Shown in pieces: positions 14,435-22,529 of a DNA stretch of 64,000 nt (its first letter is position 1; each line of letters begins with the position of its first letter). The stretch is from Fulvitalea axinellae (GTDB lineage Bacteria; Bacteroidota; Bacteroidia; Cytophagales; Cyclobacteriaceae): positions 4,258,010 to 4,322,009 of the forward strand of contig NZ_AP025314.1 in assembly GCF_036492835.1 (NCBI RefSeq). The letters are read 5' to 3'. The translations under genes were made by a program, and so were the position numbers. The notes below the pieces were generated by a model. It searched no databases, was not told the origin of the DNA, and saw only the letters and a program-made list of their open reading frames with translations.

Positions 14435-15085
14435 CTAAAATCTCGAAAACGCCATCGGCACGTCATCCCAACGCTCACGCTCCTTGTCCCACACATACGC
14501 CCGCATATAAGTGGACGACCCCACCGTGTTATAGCTCTTGCTCAGCCGGTCCAGCGCCTCCGAAAATTCCCTGTCGTCCACTTCCCCCTCAAATTTCCGC
14601 AGCTTCGCCACCAACCGCTCGTCATAGTCGCCCTTCTTGTTCTTCACCAATATACCGTCAAGGATATTGTACATCGTCTTGTTTCGCACCTCGAACTTGG
14701 CCCTAAACACCTCCTTGATCGTCTCTATCGCCACCGTCGCCGTCTCGTCCAGCTCCTGCCGTTCCTGCCTGTCGATCACCAGCTTCATCATCCCGTCTTC
14801 GGTGACAAGGCTAAACTGCTTCAGGCCTTCCTTTTCCTTCTTGCCGAACACCTCGTACATCTCCTTGTGCAGGGCGTTGCCGTTGCTTACCGCCTCGCCC
14901 TTGAAGTCCCGCATCATACCGCTGATCTCCAGCATCGTCCCCACGGCCTTCGTCACAAAAGCGTCCTTCACCTCCCGCCAGCTTTTCTCCCGCTTCTCCC
15001 GTTCCCTGTTTTCGGCCTTTTCCCTCTCGGCCAGCGCCGTCCGCAGTTCCTCGGCGGACATAGCGCTCAAATCCATCTTTTCCAT
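14435..15085 (-). CDS. DUF3164 family protein
   Basis: 216 residues from ATG 15,085. A charged N-terminal coiled coil (EELRTALAEREKAENREREKREKSWREVKDAF) is followed by a globular part ('FSLVTEDGMMKLVIDRQERQELDETATVAIETIKE... VAKLRKFEGEVDDREFSEALDRLSKSYNTVGSSTYMRAYVWD'). That order and the closing 'GSSTYMRAY' strand match the DUF3164 proteins of Mu-like phage early regions, whose function is unknown. Sits in the leftward early operon. Confidence 0.75.
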   Translation of the reverse strand: MEKMDLSAMSAEELRTALAEREKAENREREKREKSWREVKDAFVTKAVGTMLEISGMMRDFKGEAVSNGNALHKEMYEVFGKKEKEGLKQFSLVTEDGMMKLVIDRQERQELDETATVAIETIKEVFRAKFEVRNKTMYNILDGILVKNKKGDYDERLVAKLRKFEGEVDDREFSEALDRLSKSYNTVGSSTYMRAYVWDKERERWDDVPMAFSRF

Positions 15086-15120
15086 AATCAAACGTCTTTT
15101 AAATACTGTTTAAAAACCCT

Positions 15121-15405
15121 TTAAGCACCGGCAAACTCCTCGTTCCCCTGTACGGCCAAAGTGTAAGCTTTCCGCGTTTCCTCCAGGTCGGCCCGCGCCT
15201 GTTTCAGGCTCTCTTTCAATTCGTTCAGTTCCTTCCACTCTTCCTCCCTGGCCCTCAAAACATCCAGCACCACCGTCATATTCTCCCGCTTGGTCTTGTA
15301 TTCCTCCCTGTTACCGGGAAATTGAGCCTTCTGCTCACAGTTGCGGTACTTCTCTATCTGGCCCTCTACAAACCTGACCGCCGTCTTTTGCATAAAATCT
15401 TCCAT
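15121..15405 (-). CDS. Small coiled-coil early phage protein
   Basis: 94 residues, unrecognised, almost wholly helical: 'VRFVEGQIEKYRNCEQKAQFPGNREEYKTKRENMTVVLDVLRAREEEWKELNELKESLKQARADLEETRKAY'. Located between GemA-like and DUF3164 genes in the early operon, with about 35-bp spacers either side. No motif points to a role. Confidence 0.62.
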   Translation of the reverse strand: MEDFMQKTAVRFVEGQIEKYRNCEQKAQFPGNREEYKTKRENMTVVLDVLRAREEEWKELNELKESLKQARADLEETRKAYTLAVQGNEEFAGA

Positions 15406-15437
15406 CGTATAAAAATTTATAGGTTAAAAACTCAAAT

Positions 15438-15845
15438 TCACTTACCCCTTAGCTTAGCCTCGTACTGCCTCACCAACTTGTCCGACACCCCCACCAATTT
15501 GCTCAGCTCCGCCTGCGGTATCTCGTTGAAATCCATTTTCGTCTGCTTCTCCGCCCAGACCTTCGCCTCCTTCACGGCGTCACCGTAATTCATCTGGTGA
15601 AAATTCGAGATAATCCGCCTACGGATTCCGTTCGCCTTGGCGTCCCAGCGCTTCGTCCCGGTCCCAATCCCGAAGCTTTGCCCGATCCTTGTCAGCTCGT
15701 CCATTACCTTGGCGTATTCCCACTTGTCCAAAGCCTTCAAAGACCGCTTGCCCGTAATGCCCTCGATAAATTCCTCACGCTCGCCCAAGTCGCGCTGCTT
15801 GCTGATCCGGCCCCACAACGAAAAGAAAATCTTAAAACCCGACAT
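15438..15845 (-). CDS. GemA-like early regulatory protein (DUF1018 candidate)
   Basis: 135 residues. The middle part 'LDKWEYAKVMDELTRIGQSFGIGTGTKRWDAKANGIRRRIISNFHQM' and the C-terminal 'FNEIPQAELSKLVGVSDKLVRQYEAKLRGK' recall the GemA (Mu gp16) family as it appears in Bacteroidota phages: a short-range helical domain with a terminal HTH-like segment. GemA modulates host gene expression in Mu. The match is weak, so this is tentative. It overlaps the next upstream gene by 14 bp. Confidence 0.55.
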   Translation of the reverse strand: MSGFKIFFSLWGRISKQRDLGEREEFIEGITGKRSLKALDKWEYAKVMDELTRIGQSFGIGTGTKRWDAKANGIRRRIISNFHQMNYGDAVKEAKVWAEKQTKMDFNEIPQAELSKLVGVSDKLVRQYEAKLRGK

Positions 15846-16275
15846 CCCCGAACCTCCTTTCCATTCTCGCCGTCCAGCGTCCCCAAGTCTCTTGGTCGCC
15901 CGTCAGCCGGTTCTCCATATACACCCTCAGCGTAGCCTCCGTAAATTCCGGCACATCCTTTCCGCCACAGGCCCGAAGCGCCTCCATTGCCATATAAGCC
16001 TCCGTAAAATCGGTCAGCGCCATAGCCCAGCGGTTCCGCCAAAATCCCCAAAAACCGAAGTCCTCCTTATACAAAATATCCTCAGCCCGGCAGACCGAAC
16101 ACTCCCCGCCGAACCGCCCGCCAAAGGCCAGCCCCGTATCCAAAAACAAATCGTCCAGAACCCCCGCGCCAATTCCCAGCGCCGAGACCAATTCCGATTC
16201 CCGGACCCTCAAAGCCTCCGCGTCACGCGCGGCCTTGCCCGGTTTCCGTTTTTCGCTTGCTGTCGTGGTTTTCAT
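15832..16275 (-). CDS. Hypothetical early phage protein
   Basis: 147 residues, unrecognised. Basic N-terminal tail (TTTASEKRKPGKAARDAEAL), a single Cys pair ('CSVCRAED') that is too small for a clear zinc finger, and an aromatic-rich segment ('GFWGFWRNRWAMALTDFTEAYMAMEALRACGG'). It overlaps the GemA-like gene by 14 bp, so it is coexpressed in the early operon. Confidence 0.6.
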   Translation of the reverse strand: MKTTTASEKRKPGKAARDAEALRVRESELVSALGIGAGVLDDLFLDTGLAFGGRFGGECSVCRAEDILYKEDFGFWGFWRNRWAMALTDFTEAYMAMEALRACGGKDVPEFTEATLRVYMENRLTGDQETWGRWTARMERRFGDVGF

Positions 16276-16283
16276 TATTCCGA

Positions 16284-16490
16284 TTAGTACTTTCTGTTTA
16301 TGCGTCTCAATATCTCTTCGGGGTCAATCTCCCGTCTCGGTTTCTGGAGGGGCAACCATGGAAACACTTCCAACAGCGCCCTCACAACCTCGTCCCTGTG
16401 CGCCTTGTCTTCCTCCTTAAGCCCGTAGAACTCCATATAGCCGTTTTCATAGCCACGCTCGTCCCGCCAGTTTTTCTTTTCGATTTTCAT
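16284..16490 (-). CDS. Small charged early phage protein
   Basis: 68 residues: 'NWRDERGYENGYMEFYGLKEEDKAHRDEVVRALLEVFPWLPLQKPRREIDPEEILRRINRKY'. No family recognised. Spaced 8 bp from the downstream gene in the leftward early operon; the position is typical of small accessory early genes. Confidence 0.55.
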   Translation of the reverse strand: MKIEKKNWRDERGYENGYMEFYGLKEEDKAHRDEVVRALLEVFPWLPLQKPRREIDPEEILRRINRKY

Positions 16491-16541
16491 TTCCGAATAT
16501 TTTAAGGTGGAAATACTCTTTACTCTGTACTCTTTACCAAC

Positions 16542-17174
16542 TCACTCCGCCTCACCCCAATAATCCGCCGCTCCCTCTTCCCAGATCACGTAAGGCCTCC
16601 CGCCTCCGTACCGGCTGGTGGGCAAGGCCCTGTAGCCTTCCACCCGTATCTTCACGTCGGCGTCATACCTCACGAATTTCGCCGAACGCCCCTCGGGCTG
16701 TTTGCCCTCGGCGTGGCTTACAAACACGAAAAGTTTGTCGGGGAACTCGCCTTTCAGTTTCAGGTACTTGGGCTTGCTAAGGCCCATATGCTGAAACGAA
16801 TCGACAATCACGATATCGGGGCTGTTACGCTTCCGCAGCCGCGCTTTCAGGTCCGCCAACGGCTCACGGTCCAAGACCACAAACCCCTTGGCCTGCTCCA
16901 TATGCGAATCCACCAGCGCCTTCTGAAACGTCAGCCTGGCGCCTTCCTCCATAGTGTCATACGCCACCTTCCCGAACCTCGTCAGGTACTTGGCCAACTG
17001 CATGCAAAACCTTGTCTTTCCGTTGCCCGAATTCCCCCACACTATCCACACCCCGCTAGGTTCCAGACTCTCGCCGAAACTCTCTTTCCAAGGCCCCGAA
17101 AAACTCATTACCTTGAACTTCTTGCGCATCAGTGCCCTTGCCGACATCGCCCTGCGCAATTTCCTGTCATCCAT
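16542..17174 (-). CDS. P-loop ATPase (RecA-like) of the early region
   Basis: 210 residues from ATG 17,174. Walker A 'GNSGNGKT' at about residues 47-54, candidate Walker B 'DIVIVDS' near 119-125, 'LFVFVSHAEG' as the sensor-like strand. The fold order resembles the small RecA/AAA ATPases encoded near MuB in Bacteroidota Mu-like phages. Possible role: replication or recombination helper. Lies 44 bp downstream of the MuB-type gene. Substrate unknown. Confidence 0.78.
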   Translation of the reverse strand: MDDRKLRRAMSARALMRKKFKVMSFSGPWKESFGESLEPSGVWIVWGNSGNGKTRFCMQLAKYLTRFGKVAYDTMEEGARLTFQKALVDSHMEQAKGFVVLDREPLADLKARLRKRNSPDIVIVDSFQHMGLSKPKYLKLKGEFPDKLFVFVSHAEGKQPEGRSAKFVRYDADVKIRVEGYRALPTSRYGGGRPYVIWEEGAADYWGEAE

Positions 17175-17218
17175 AATGCTCGGGTTAAAAAAAATACCAA
17201 ACAATCCCAAGCGCCGTA

Positions 17219-18061
17219 TCAGGCGCCCTGCCGGTAAGCCCGGACTTTCTGCTTCACCCTGCGCAGGTCGCCCTCGCAGTCGTTAAAAATCTCCCTGATC
17301 ACGTCCCGGTCATCCACGCCGTTGGCCATGCACACCTGCGTCACGTCCGATATCCCCACGCCCTTCAGCTCTATAAACTTCCGGTTCACACGGCTGTAGA
17401 TCTCCTTGTAGCCCTTCTTGTTCAGCTTCAGCCCCTTGCGTATCCTCTTCGAAAGGTGGTCCGTAGCCAAAAGCACTATCCCGCAGTGGTCCTCCAGTTG
17501 GTTATACAGCGTGATAAAGAAATACAGTACCTGGTCGCTCAGCTTGTCCGCCTCGTCCATTATTATCAGCGGATTTTCCTCCTTCTTCAGCGCCCGCACC
17601 AGTTCCACCATCATATCCGATACCGTCAAGCCCGACGAATCCCTGCCCATAGCGCCCAGCGCCTCCATCAAAAAGTACTTCCTGTTCCAAAACTCGTTGC
17701 ACTGGAGCAGGTAAGCCCGCTTGTGCCCCGAGGCGTACAGCCTTGTAGCGAAAGACTTCCCCGTCCCGGCCTCTCCCGTAACGGCAAACACTAGACTCTC
17801 CGTCCGCGCTTTCTCCAAAAGCGTCTCCAACACCTTAAAATCACCGGTCTTGACCGCCTGCCATCCCTCCGCTGTCCACCCCACATGCGCCGCCACCTTG
17901 CGCCACATACCCTCGCCAATACCGTCCCACTTGCCCGAAACCATCAGGTTCACCATCGCCGGACTCACGCCCTTCATGGATTTGGCCGCCTTGTTCTGCG
18001 AGCCGTACTTTTCCACCTTCAGGCGCAGCTTCGCCACCACCTGTTCCTTGTTAATTCCCAT
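17219..18061 (-). CDS. MuB-like transposition ATPase
   Basis: 280 residues from ATG 18,061. N-terminal HTH ('QNKAAKSMKGVSPAMVNLMVSGKWDGIGEGMWRKVAAHVGW', residues 22-62), then an AAA+ core with Walker A 'GEAGTGKS' (96-103), Walker B 'LIIMDEAD' (about 162-169) and an Arg-rich sensor region ('YSRVNRKFIELKG'). The MuB architecture is an N-terminal HTH plus AAA+ ATPase. Known role: binds target DNA as a filament and delivers it to MuA, giving target immunity. It follows the transposase gene directly, as in Mu. The upstream extension to 18,145 is out of family length. Confidence 0.9.
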   Translation of the reverse strand: MGINKEQVVAKLRLKVEKYGSQNKAAKSMKGVSPAMVNLMVSGKWDGIGEGMWRKVAAHVGWTAEGWQAVKTGDFKVLETLLEKARTESLVFAVTGEAGTGKSFATRLYASGHKRAYLLQCNEFWNRKYFLMEALGAMGRDSSGLTVSDMMVELVRALKKEENPLIIMDEADKLSDQVLYFFITLYNQLEDHCGIVLLATDHLSKRIRKGLKLNKKGYKEIYSRVNRKFIELKGVGISDVTQVCMANGVDDRDVIREIFNDCEGDLRRVKQKVRAYRQGA

Positions 18062-18122
18062 AACTTTCCAGATTATCGTTAATACTTTTTTTCCGAATCC
18101 ACCGCCCGCGTTCCGCGCGCCC

Positions 18123-20144
18123 CTATACCAGATTATACAGATCAATCTCGCCGGCCTCGGTCGCGTTGCTTATCGCCTTTTCCACTTGCCCCACGGTCAC
18201 CTTCTCCACCTTGCGCCGTTTCGCCTTTTTGCCCTTTTTGCTTTTCCTCCGGTTCTCCACGCCCTTCACGTTAGGCTCGTTCAGGCCGTAGTCCTCGTTG
18301 CGCGCCCCGAAGGCCTCCAATATCTCGTCCGCCTCGTCCCGCGTCTTTATCCTTGCCTCGTCCGTCAGCTTTTTCATATCGGCGAAGAACCGCGCCTCGA
18401 ATTCCTCCTGGTCCTGCTTGGCCCTGTGCACCTCCAGCTTCGTCTCCGCCGCCGTCACAAACCGCAAGCCCACGGCGTCCCGCTCATACAAATAAATCAG
18501 GTCCATGTTCTCGGGGTCAAACCGCACCGTAAACTTCCGGTCTATATTGTCCCTGAGCCACTCCACGTCCGGCATCCGGTCCTTGCCGTGCACCATATAC
18601 GTGTATTCCGTCTTCTTCTCCGTAAAGCTGATCCCCCTGGCCGTACAGGTCACCTCCTTGGGGCGCTCTATCCAGAACAGGTCCACCATATCCCACAGCT
18701 CCAGCCTCTTGGCCTTCGGGTTCAGGCTCGCCCTGTACATCTCCGCCCTCGGCTCGCCCGTGGCGTAGTGGGGGGCGTTGTTCCATTCCTCACGGCGTTT
18801 CCGGTACGTCTCCTTTATCTCCGACAGGCTCGGCAGGTTCTCCTTGTTGGCCAATATATGCTCCATATTCGCCTTGCTTTCCAGACTCTTCGCCGTAATG
18901 TTCTGCCCGGTGAAAAACCAGTCCCGCTTAAGGAACTGCTTCTGGAACCGCCCGAAGGCGCTCTCGATGGTCTTCGACTTGCCGTTGTACGGCTTCGTCC
19001 GTATCGCCAGCCTCGCCACCTTGTCCAGCAGTTTGCCCGCCTTCAGCTTCGCGTGCCCGCCCTGCCCGTCAAACTTCAGCTCGTAAGGCCGGTGTCCGCT
19101 CACCTTCGAGGCCATTTTCAGCGCGTAAAACTGCGCCTCATAGTCCTCCGTATCGCTTATATGGTAGCCCAAAAACACCTCCGAATAGGCGTCCATCACC
19201 TCATACACCTGCACCGTCCTTATCTTCCCGTCCTCGGCCAAGTAGTAATAGTTCAGCTTCGTGCCGTCCGCGTACCAGAGCGCGTCCCTACAGCTCGCCA
19301 TCTTCGTACTGTGCTGGTAGCCGTACTTCTCCTTGGCCTTCAGCTCGCCGTGGCGGTGCCCGTACCAAAGCGCCCTCACCTCCGGCTGGTTCAGGTAATT
19401 GTGAATCGTCTTCTCGTCGCTCAGCGCCGGCCAGCCTTCCGCCTCGGCCTTCTCCAGATACTCCCCGTGCAGTTGCGCCATCGACGTCACGCGCTCCACC
19501 CGGTCGGCCCACCGGCTAAACAGCCACAATTTGGCCTCCTCCGTCAACTTCGCGCTGTTCGCGTTCCCGTATTTCCCGCTTACCAGCGCCCCGTAGCCGC
19601 CTTTTTCATAATCCCGGAGCTTCTGCCTCAGCCTTCTGCCGTTCTTCGGCAGGCTATGGGGCCACGTATGCCTCGGAAGCTGTTCCGCTATCACCTTCGC
19701 CAAATTGTCCCACATAGGCCCACGGCCACCGCCCAGCGCCTTCCGCCTCTCAGTCCGGTTATCCCTGAACACCTTCACCGCGTTCAGCACCGACGCGTTC
19801 GCCGTATACTCCAGCTTCGCCTTCTCCGGCAAAGCCCCGCCGTTCTCCAGCGTATACGTGTCAAAAAACGCCTTCGCCTCAACGTCCAGCTCCAAAAGAT
19901 CGCTGAACCGGTTCCTGCGCATCGTCTTATGCGGATTCCCGCACTTCCCCTCAATCAAAACCCGAAACCGCTCCGGCAAACTGTCATACTCAACCAAAGC
20001 CGTACGTCCGTTTCCGCCCCGGCGCAGGACGTTTATTTGCTTCCGGTATCGTAGATTCATATAATTCCGAAAGGTTATAAAACCTCCATCTCCATAAAGC
20101 CAATCAGCCTGAACGCATAATATGTTATTAAAAAATTCAAACAT
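18123..20144 (-). CDS. MuA-type DDE transposase
   Basis: 673 residues, start ATG 20,144 behind AAGGAG. N-terminal DNA-binding region (residues 1-230), then an RNase H-like catalytic core with D293 ('YADGTKLNYY'), D359 ('LKFDGQGGH') and E394 ('KTIESAFGRFQK'), then a Mu-type beta-barrel and basic C-terminal part ('RRKSKKGKKAKRRKVEKV') where MuB contacts are expected. All three catalytic acids are present, so the enzyme looks intact. Role: integrates and replicates the phage by transposition. The gene is preceded by 2 nt after the small HTH gene's stop, which is now separated from its 5' half by an IS. Confidence 0.93.
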   Translation of the reverse strand: MFEFFNNILCVQADWLYGDGGFITFRNYMNLRYRKQINVLRRGGNGRTALVEYDSLPERFRVLIEGKCGNPHKTMRRNRFSDLLELDVEAKAFFDTYTLENGGALPEKAKLEYTANASVLNAVKVFRDNRTERRKALGGGRGPMWDNLAKVIAEQLPRHTWPHSLPKNGRRLRQKLRDYEKGGYGALVSGKYGNANSAKLTEEAKLWLFSRWADRVERVTSMAQLHGEYLEKAEAEGWPALSDEKTIHNYLNQPEVRALWYGHRHGELKAKEKYGYQHSTKMASCRDALWYADGTKLNYYYLAEDGKIRTVQVYEVMDAYSEVFLGYHISDTEDYEAQFYALKMASKVSGHRPYELKFDGQGGHAKLKAGKLLDKVARLAIRTKPYNGKSKTIESAFGRFQKQFLKRDWFFTGQNITAKSLESKANMEHILANKENLPSLSEIKETYRKRREEWNNAPHYATGEPRAEMYRASLNPKAKRLELWDMVDLFWIERPKEVTCTARGISFTEKKTEYTYMVHGKDRMPDVEWLRDNIDRKFTVRFDPENMDLIYLYERDAVGLRFVTAAETKLEVHRAKQDQEEFEARFFADMKKLTDEARIKTRDEADEILEAFGARNEDYGLNEPNVKGVENRRKSKKGKKAKRRKVEKVTVGQVEKAISNATEAGEIDLYNLV

Positions 20145-20195
20145 AATTACTCCTTATCATCAAAGCCAATTACTATTTCATCCACTTCTTTTTGT

Positions 20196-20204
20196 AGTAA
20201 TTCC
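20196..20204. repeat. Target site duplication, left copy (AGTAATTCC)
   Basis: Nine bases identical to 21,372-21,380 on the other side of the IS. IS4-type elements of the IS10/IS50 kind commonly make 9-bp duplications. Confidence 0.9.
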
Positions 20205-21371
20205 CACAGTACATGACAAAAAATGGCTTTCCGAATCATTGCGTAATTTTGAGTGACCAAACTTAAACCCGCAAAACGATTGGAAAGCCAGTTCGAATAT
20301 ACAAAACTACAGACCTTAATTACCAGTGAACCCGAGTTAAAGAAACTGAATAAGGCCCGACTAAAACTGCTTTGTTACCTGATAACCTCGTTGATCAAAG
20401 TCCAAAAGGTTGGTTTCAGACACCTTTCGGAAGGATACGATTCGGGAGCTACGGTGACGTCCAACATGAGGAGGATTCAGCGTTTCTTTGCCAAATTCGA
20501 ATTTCCGGAAGAGGGCTTTTCCCGGCTTATCATCAGGATGATTCCCGTCAAAGGGAAATACCGGATCGCCATTGACCGGACCAACTGGAAGTTCGGGAAA
20601 AGGAACATCAACTTGCTGTTTCTCTGCGTTGTATACAAAGGCGTGGGTATTCCGTTGATATGGAAAGTGCTTGGGGACAAGAAGGGGAATTCGAGCACAG
20701 CCGAACGAAAAGACCTACTCGGGAAATTTATCGAATGGTTCGGTTCGGATATGATCGAACACATTACGGCGGACCGGGAATTTATAGGCGAAGAATGGTG
20801 GGAATTCCTGCTGGAACACGGGATCCCTTTTTACATCCGCATCAAGGAAAACGCGTTAATAGGATTGCGTGGCGGAAGATTCGTAAACGCCAGGCGATTG
20901 TTTGCACCCCATAAGCTGAAAGTCGCCTATTTTCATCCGACTTCCGTGACGATCGCCAAGGTGAAGGTGTATGTTTCGGGAATGAAGTACATCGAGAACG
21001 GAAAGCTCGAATACTTGATCCTCGCGTCTCCGAAAAACACTCGGGAAAGCTTGGAGATTTACCGTGAACGCTGGCAGATAGAAACCATGTTCAGAGGCTT
21101 CAAAAGTGCGGGCTTCAACCTTGAGGATACGCATTTACAAGATTACGGAAGGATAAACAAGTTGCTGTGTGTCATAGCAATAGCGTTTATCTGGTCGTAT
21201 AATATCGGGATTTTCAAACACGATGAGGAGAAGCCGATCAAGATCAAAAAACACGGGAGAAGGGCGAAAAGCTTTTTCTCGTACGGCCTTGAGGAAATAG
21301 CCCACGCTCTGATTAATAAGGTCGAAACGAAGATCGAGAGATTATCAGGGCTATTTTTGTCATGTACTTAG
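20205..21371 (+). mobile_element. IS4-like insertion sequence, 1167 bp
   Basis: Ends are inverted repeats: left CACAGTACATGACAAAAA, right (reverse complement) CTAAGTACATGACAAAAA, identical from the fourth base. Flanked by a 9-bp duplication (20,196-20,204 and 21,372-21,380). It carries one transposase whose stop codon is the last three bases of the element. The intact duplication and intact transposase suggest a recent insertion into the prophage early region. Confidence 0.92.
20253..21371 (+). CDS. IS4 family transposase
   Basis: 372 residues, GTG start. DDE residues: Asp in 'YRIAIDRTNWKFG' (about 111), Asp in 'EHITADREFIGEEWW' (about 172), and Glu in the Y-R-E-K signature 'YRERWQIETMFRGFK' (about 278), the diagnostic IS4 motif. 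The N-terminal region is helical. Open to the last base of the element: its stop TAG forms the right IS terminus. Likely functional, as no frame defect is seen. Reaction: cut-and-paste of the flanking IS through hairpin or similar chemistry typical of IS4 relatives. Confidence 0.92.
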   Translation: MTKLKPAKRLESQFEYTKLQTLITSEPELKKLNKARLKLLCYLITSLIKVQKVGFRHLSEGYDSGATVTSNMRRIQRFFAKFEFPEEGFSRLIIRMIPVKGKYRIAIDRTNWKFGKRNINLLFLCVVYKGVGIPLIWKVLGDKKGNSSTAERKDLLGKFIEWFGSDMIEHITADREFIGEEWWEFLLEHGIPFYIRIKENALIGLRGGRFVNARRLFAPHKLKVAYFHPTSVTIAKVKVYVSGMKYIENGKLEYLILASPKNTRESLEIYRERWQIETMFRGFKSAGFNLEDTHLQDYGRINKLLCVIAIAFIWSYNIGIFKHDEEKPIKIKKHGRRAKSFFSYGLEEIAHALINKVETKIERLSGLFLSCT

Positions 21372-21380
21372 AGTAATTCC
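21372..21380. repeat. Target site duplication, right copy (AGTAATTCC)
   Basis: Second copy of the 9-bp duplication generated by the IS at 20,205-21,371. Confidence 0.9.
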
Positions 21381-21672
21381 TTTGTTCGCTTTCTAATTTC
21401 TCGATGCAACTCAGTGTCATAGAAGTAATTCATGGCATGATAAATTGTCTGTTTCCCTACCTTAAACTCCTTTGTTAATTGCTCTCTGATCTCTCGACCA
21501 ATACATATTTTCTTCCTGATCATAATTGATACATTTAGAGGTTCTTAATCAAACTCAACTTGGGATTATCGATATTCGACAGGTTATTCATAAGACTAAA
21601 CAAACTGCGGTTATGACATACAGGCCCATTATCATGGTCAAATTGACTTTTTTCATATCTTTACTTTTACCC

Positions 21673-21699
21673 GTAAAGCGAATATCGCTATTGCTTTAC
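21673..21699. promoter_or_regulatory. Candidate repressor operator (dyad) in the divergent early region
   Basis: GTAAAGC (21,673-21,679) and GCTTTAC (21,693-21,699) are perfect arms around 13 nt, with inner partial symmetry (GAATA/TATT). It lies 47 bp upstream of the repressor start in the 223-bp gap between repressor and the leftward early operon. An upstream TTG (21,643-21,645) and TACTTTTA (21,662-21,669) could form a rightward promoter that this dyad overlaps. Confidence 0.5.
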
Positions 21700-21746
21700 A
21701 ATTATATATCAATAATTCTAATCCTCCAAATAAAACCATATCAATA

Positions 21747-22442
21747 ATGCTAGATTTTTTCGAGAGGCTAGACAAGTTCTTTAAATACAAGGAGTTAAAT
21801 GATAATAAAGTTACGCTTCAGGCAGGGATATCAAACGGTATAATTGGAAAAGGGAGAAAAAGAGGGTCATTATCGCTAGATAACATATCAAAAATACTAT
21901 ACACGTATCCTGAGCTAAATGCCAATTGGCTTTTAACAGGCACTGGTGAAATGGTCAATATTCCTGATGGGGCCATGATCCTAAACCCTCATGTCTTAAA
22001 ATCAGACAACGCTGTTGATCGGCAGTCAATCCCCTTGTATAGTGTTGAAGCAACAGCGGGCTTAGTTAACCTTTTTGACTCCAATCAAACCCCTTCCGTT
22101 ATAGACACGATTAAGATCCCCAATTTGCCTAAATGTGATGGGGCCGTATTCGTTATGGGAGACAGCATGTATCCCTTACTTAAAAGCGGAGACATTGTAG
22201 CTTACAAACAAATACAGAACTTTAAAGACGGAATGTTTTGGGGGGAAATGTATTTAATCTCTGTTGAGGTTGACGGGGAAGAGTATGTGTCTGTTAAGTT
22301 TGTTCAAAAATCCGATTTGGGGGATGATTACATTAAACTTGTCTCTCAGAACACATACCATCAGCCAAAGGATATTCATTTAAGCAAGGTTAGGGCTCTT
22401 GCTATCGTAAAAGCTTCTATTCGCCTTAATTCAATGTCCTAA
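21747..22442 (+). CDS. LexA/CI-like phage repressor with S24 autoprotease
   Basis: 231 residues. N-terminal HTH ('LDKFFKYKELNDNKVTLQAGISNGIIGKGRKRGSLSLDNISKIL', residues 8-51) and a C-terminal S24 peptidase: nucleophile Ser140 in 'VMGDSMYPLLKSGD', Lys184 in 'VSVKFVQ', and a candidate Ala-Gly cleavage site at A104-G105 ('EATAGL'). Known role: dimeric repressor of lytic genes that self-cleaves upon RecA activation. It faces the early operon across a divergent control region and is followed by a hairpin terminator. AT-rich, unlike the neighbouring early genes. Confidence 0.93.
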   Translation: MLDFFERLDKFFKYKELNDNKVTLQAGISNGIIGKGRKRGSLSLDNISKILYTYPELNANWLLTGTGEMVNIPDGAMILNPHVLKSDNAVDRQSIPLYSVEATAGLVNLFDSNQTPSVIDTIKIPNLPKCDGAVFVMGDSMYPLLKSGDIVAYKQIQNFKDGMFWGEMYLISVEVDGEEYVSVKFVQKSDLGDDYIKLVSQNTYHQPKDIHLSKVRALAIVKASIRLNSMS

Positions 22443-22479
22443 AAAATCAACACGCACACTTTGCCACGCTCTAAACTCT

Positions 22480-22517
22480 AAAAAACCGCCCATAACCTCT
22501 ATTGGAAGCGGTTTTTT
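22480..22517 (+). terminator. Terminator after the repressor
   Basis: AAAAAACCGC (22,480-22,489) pairs with GCGGTTTTTT (22,508-22,517) around an 18-nt loop, followed by T-rich sequence. Lies 37 bp after the repressor stop. Confidence 0.78.
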
Positions 22518-22529
22518 TGCTTTTTATTA

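Larger units (their letters stand above)
20147..21523 (-). pseudogene. Small HTH protein gene interrupted by an IS
   Basis: The 5' part starts at ATG 21,523 ('MIRKKICIGREIREQLTKEF', then 'KVGKQTIYHAMNYFYDT' ... 'REIRKRTKELL'), a homeodomain-like HTH. The 3' part ends at 20,147 ('QKEVDEIVIGFDDKE'). Removing 20,205-21,371 and one copy of the 9-bp AGTAATTCC rejoins the two as a single 66-codon frame with no stop, ending 2 nt before the transposase start. It was therefore probably a small early regulator located between the repressor and the transposase. Left as is, the 5' part reads one codon past the duplication and stops at a TAA in the IS end. Confidence 0.85.

Noticed and set aside
20196..20212. 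GTAC as a 4-bp target duplication for the first IS
   Set aside because: GTAC is also present at both junctions, but with it the flanks rejoin with a stop codon; the 9-bp AGTAATTCC gives perfect rejoining.
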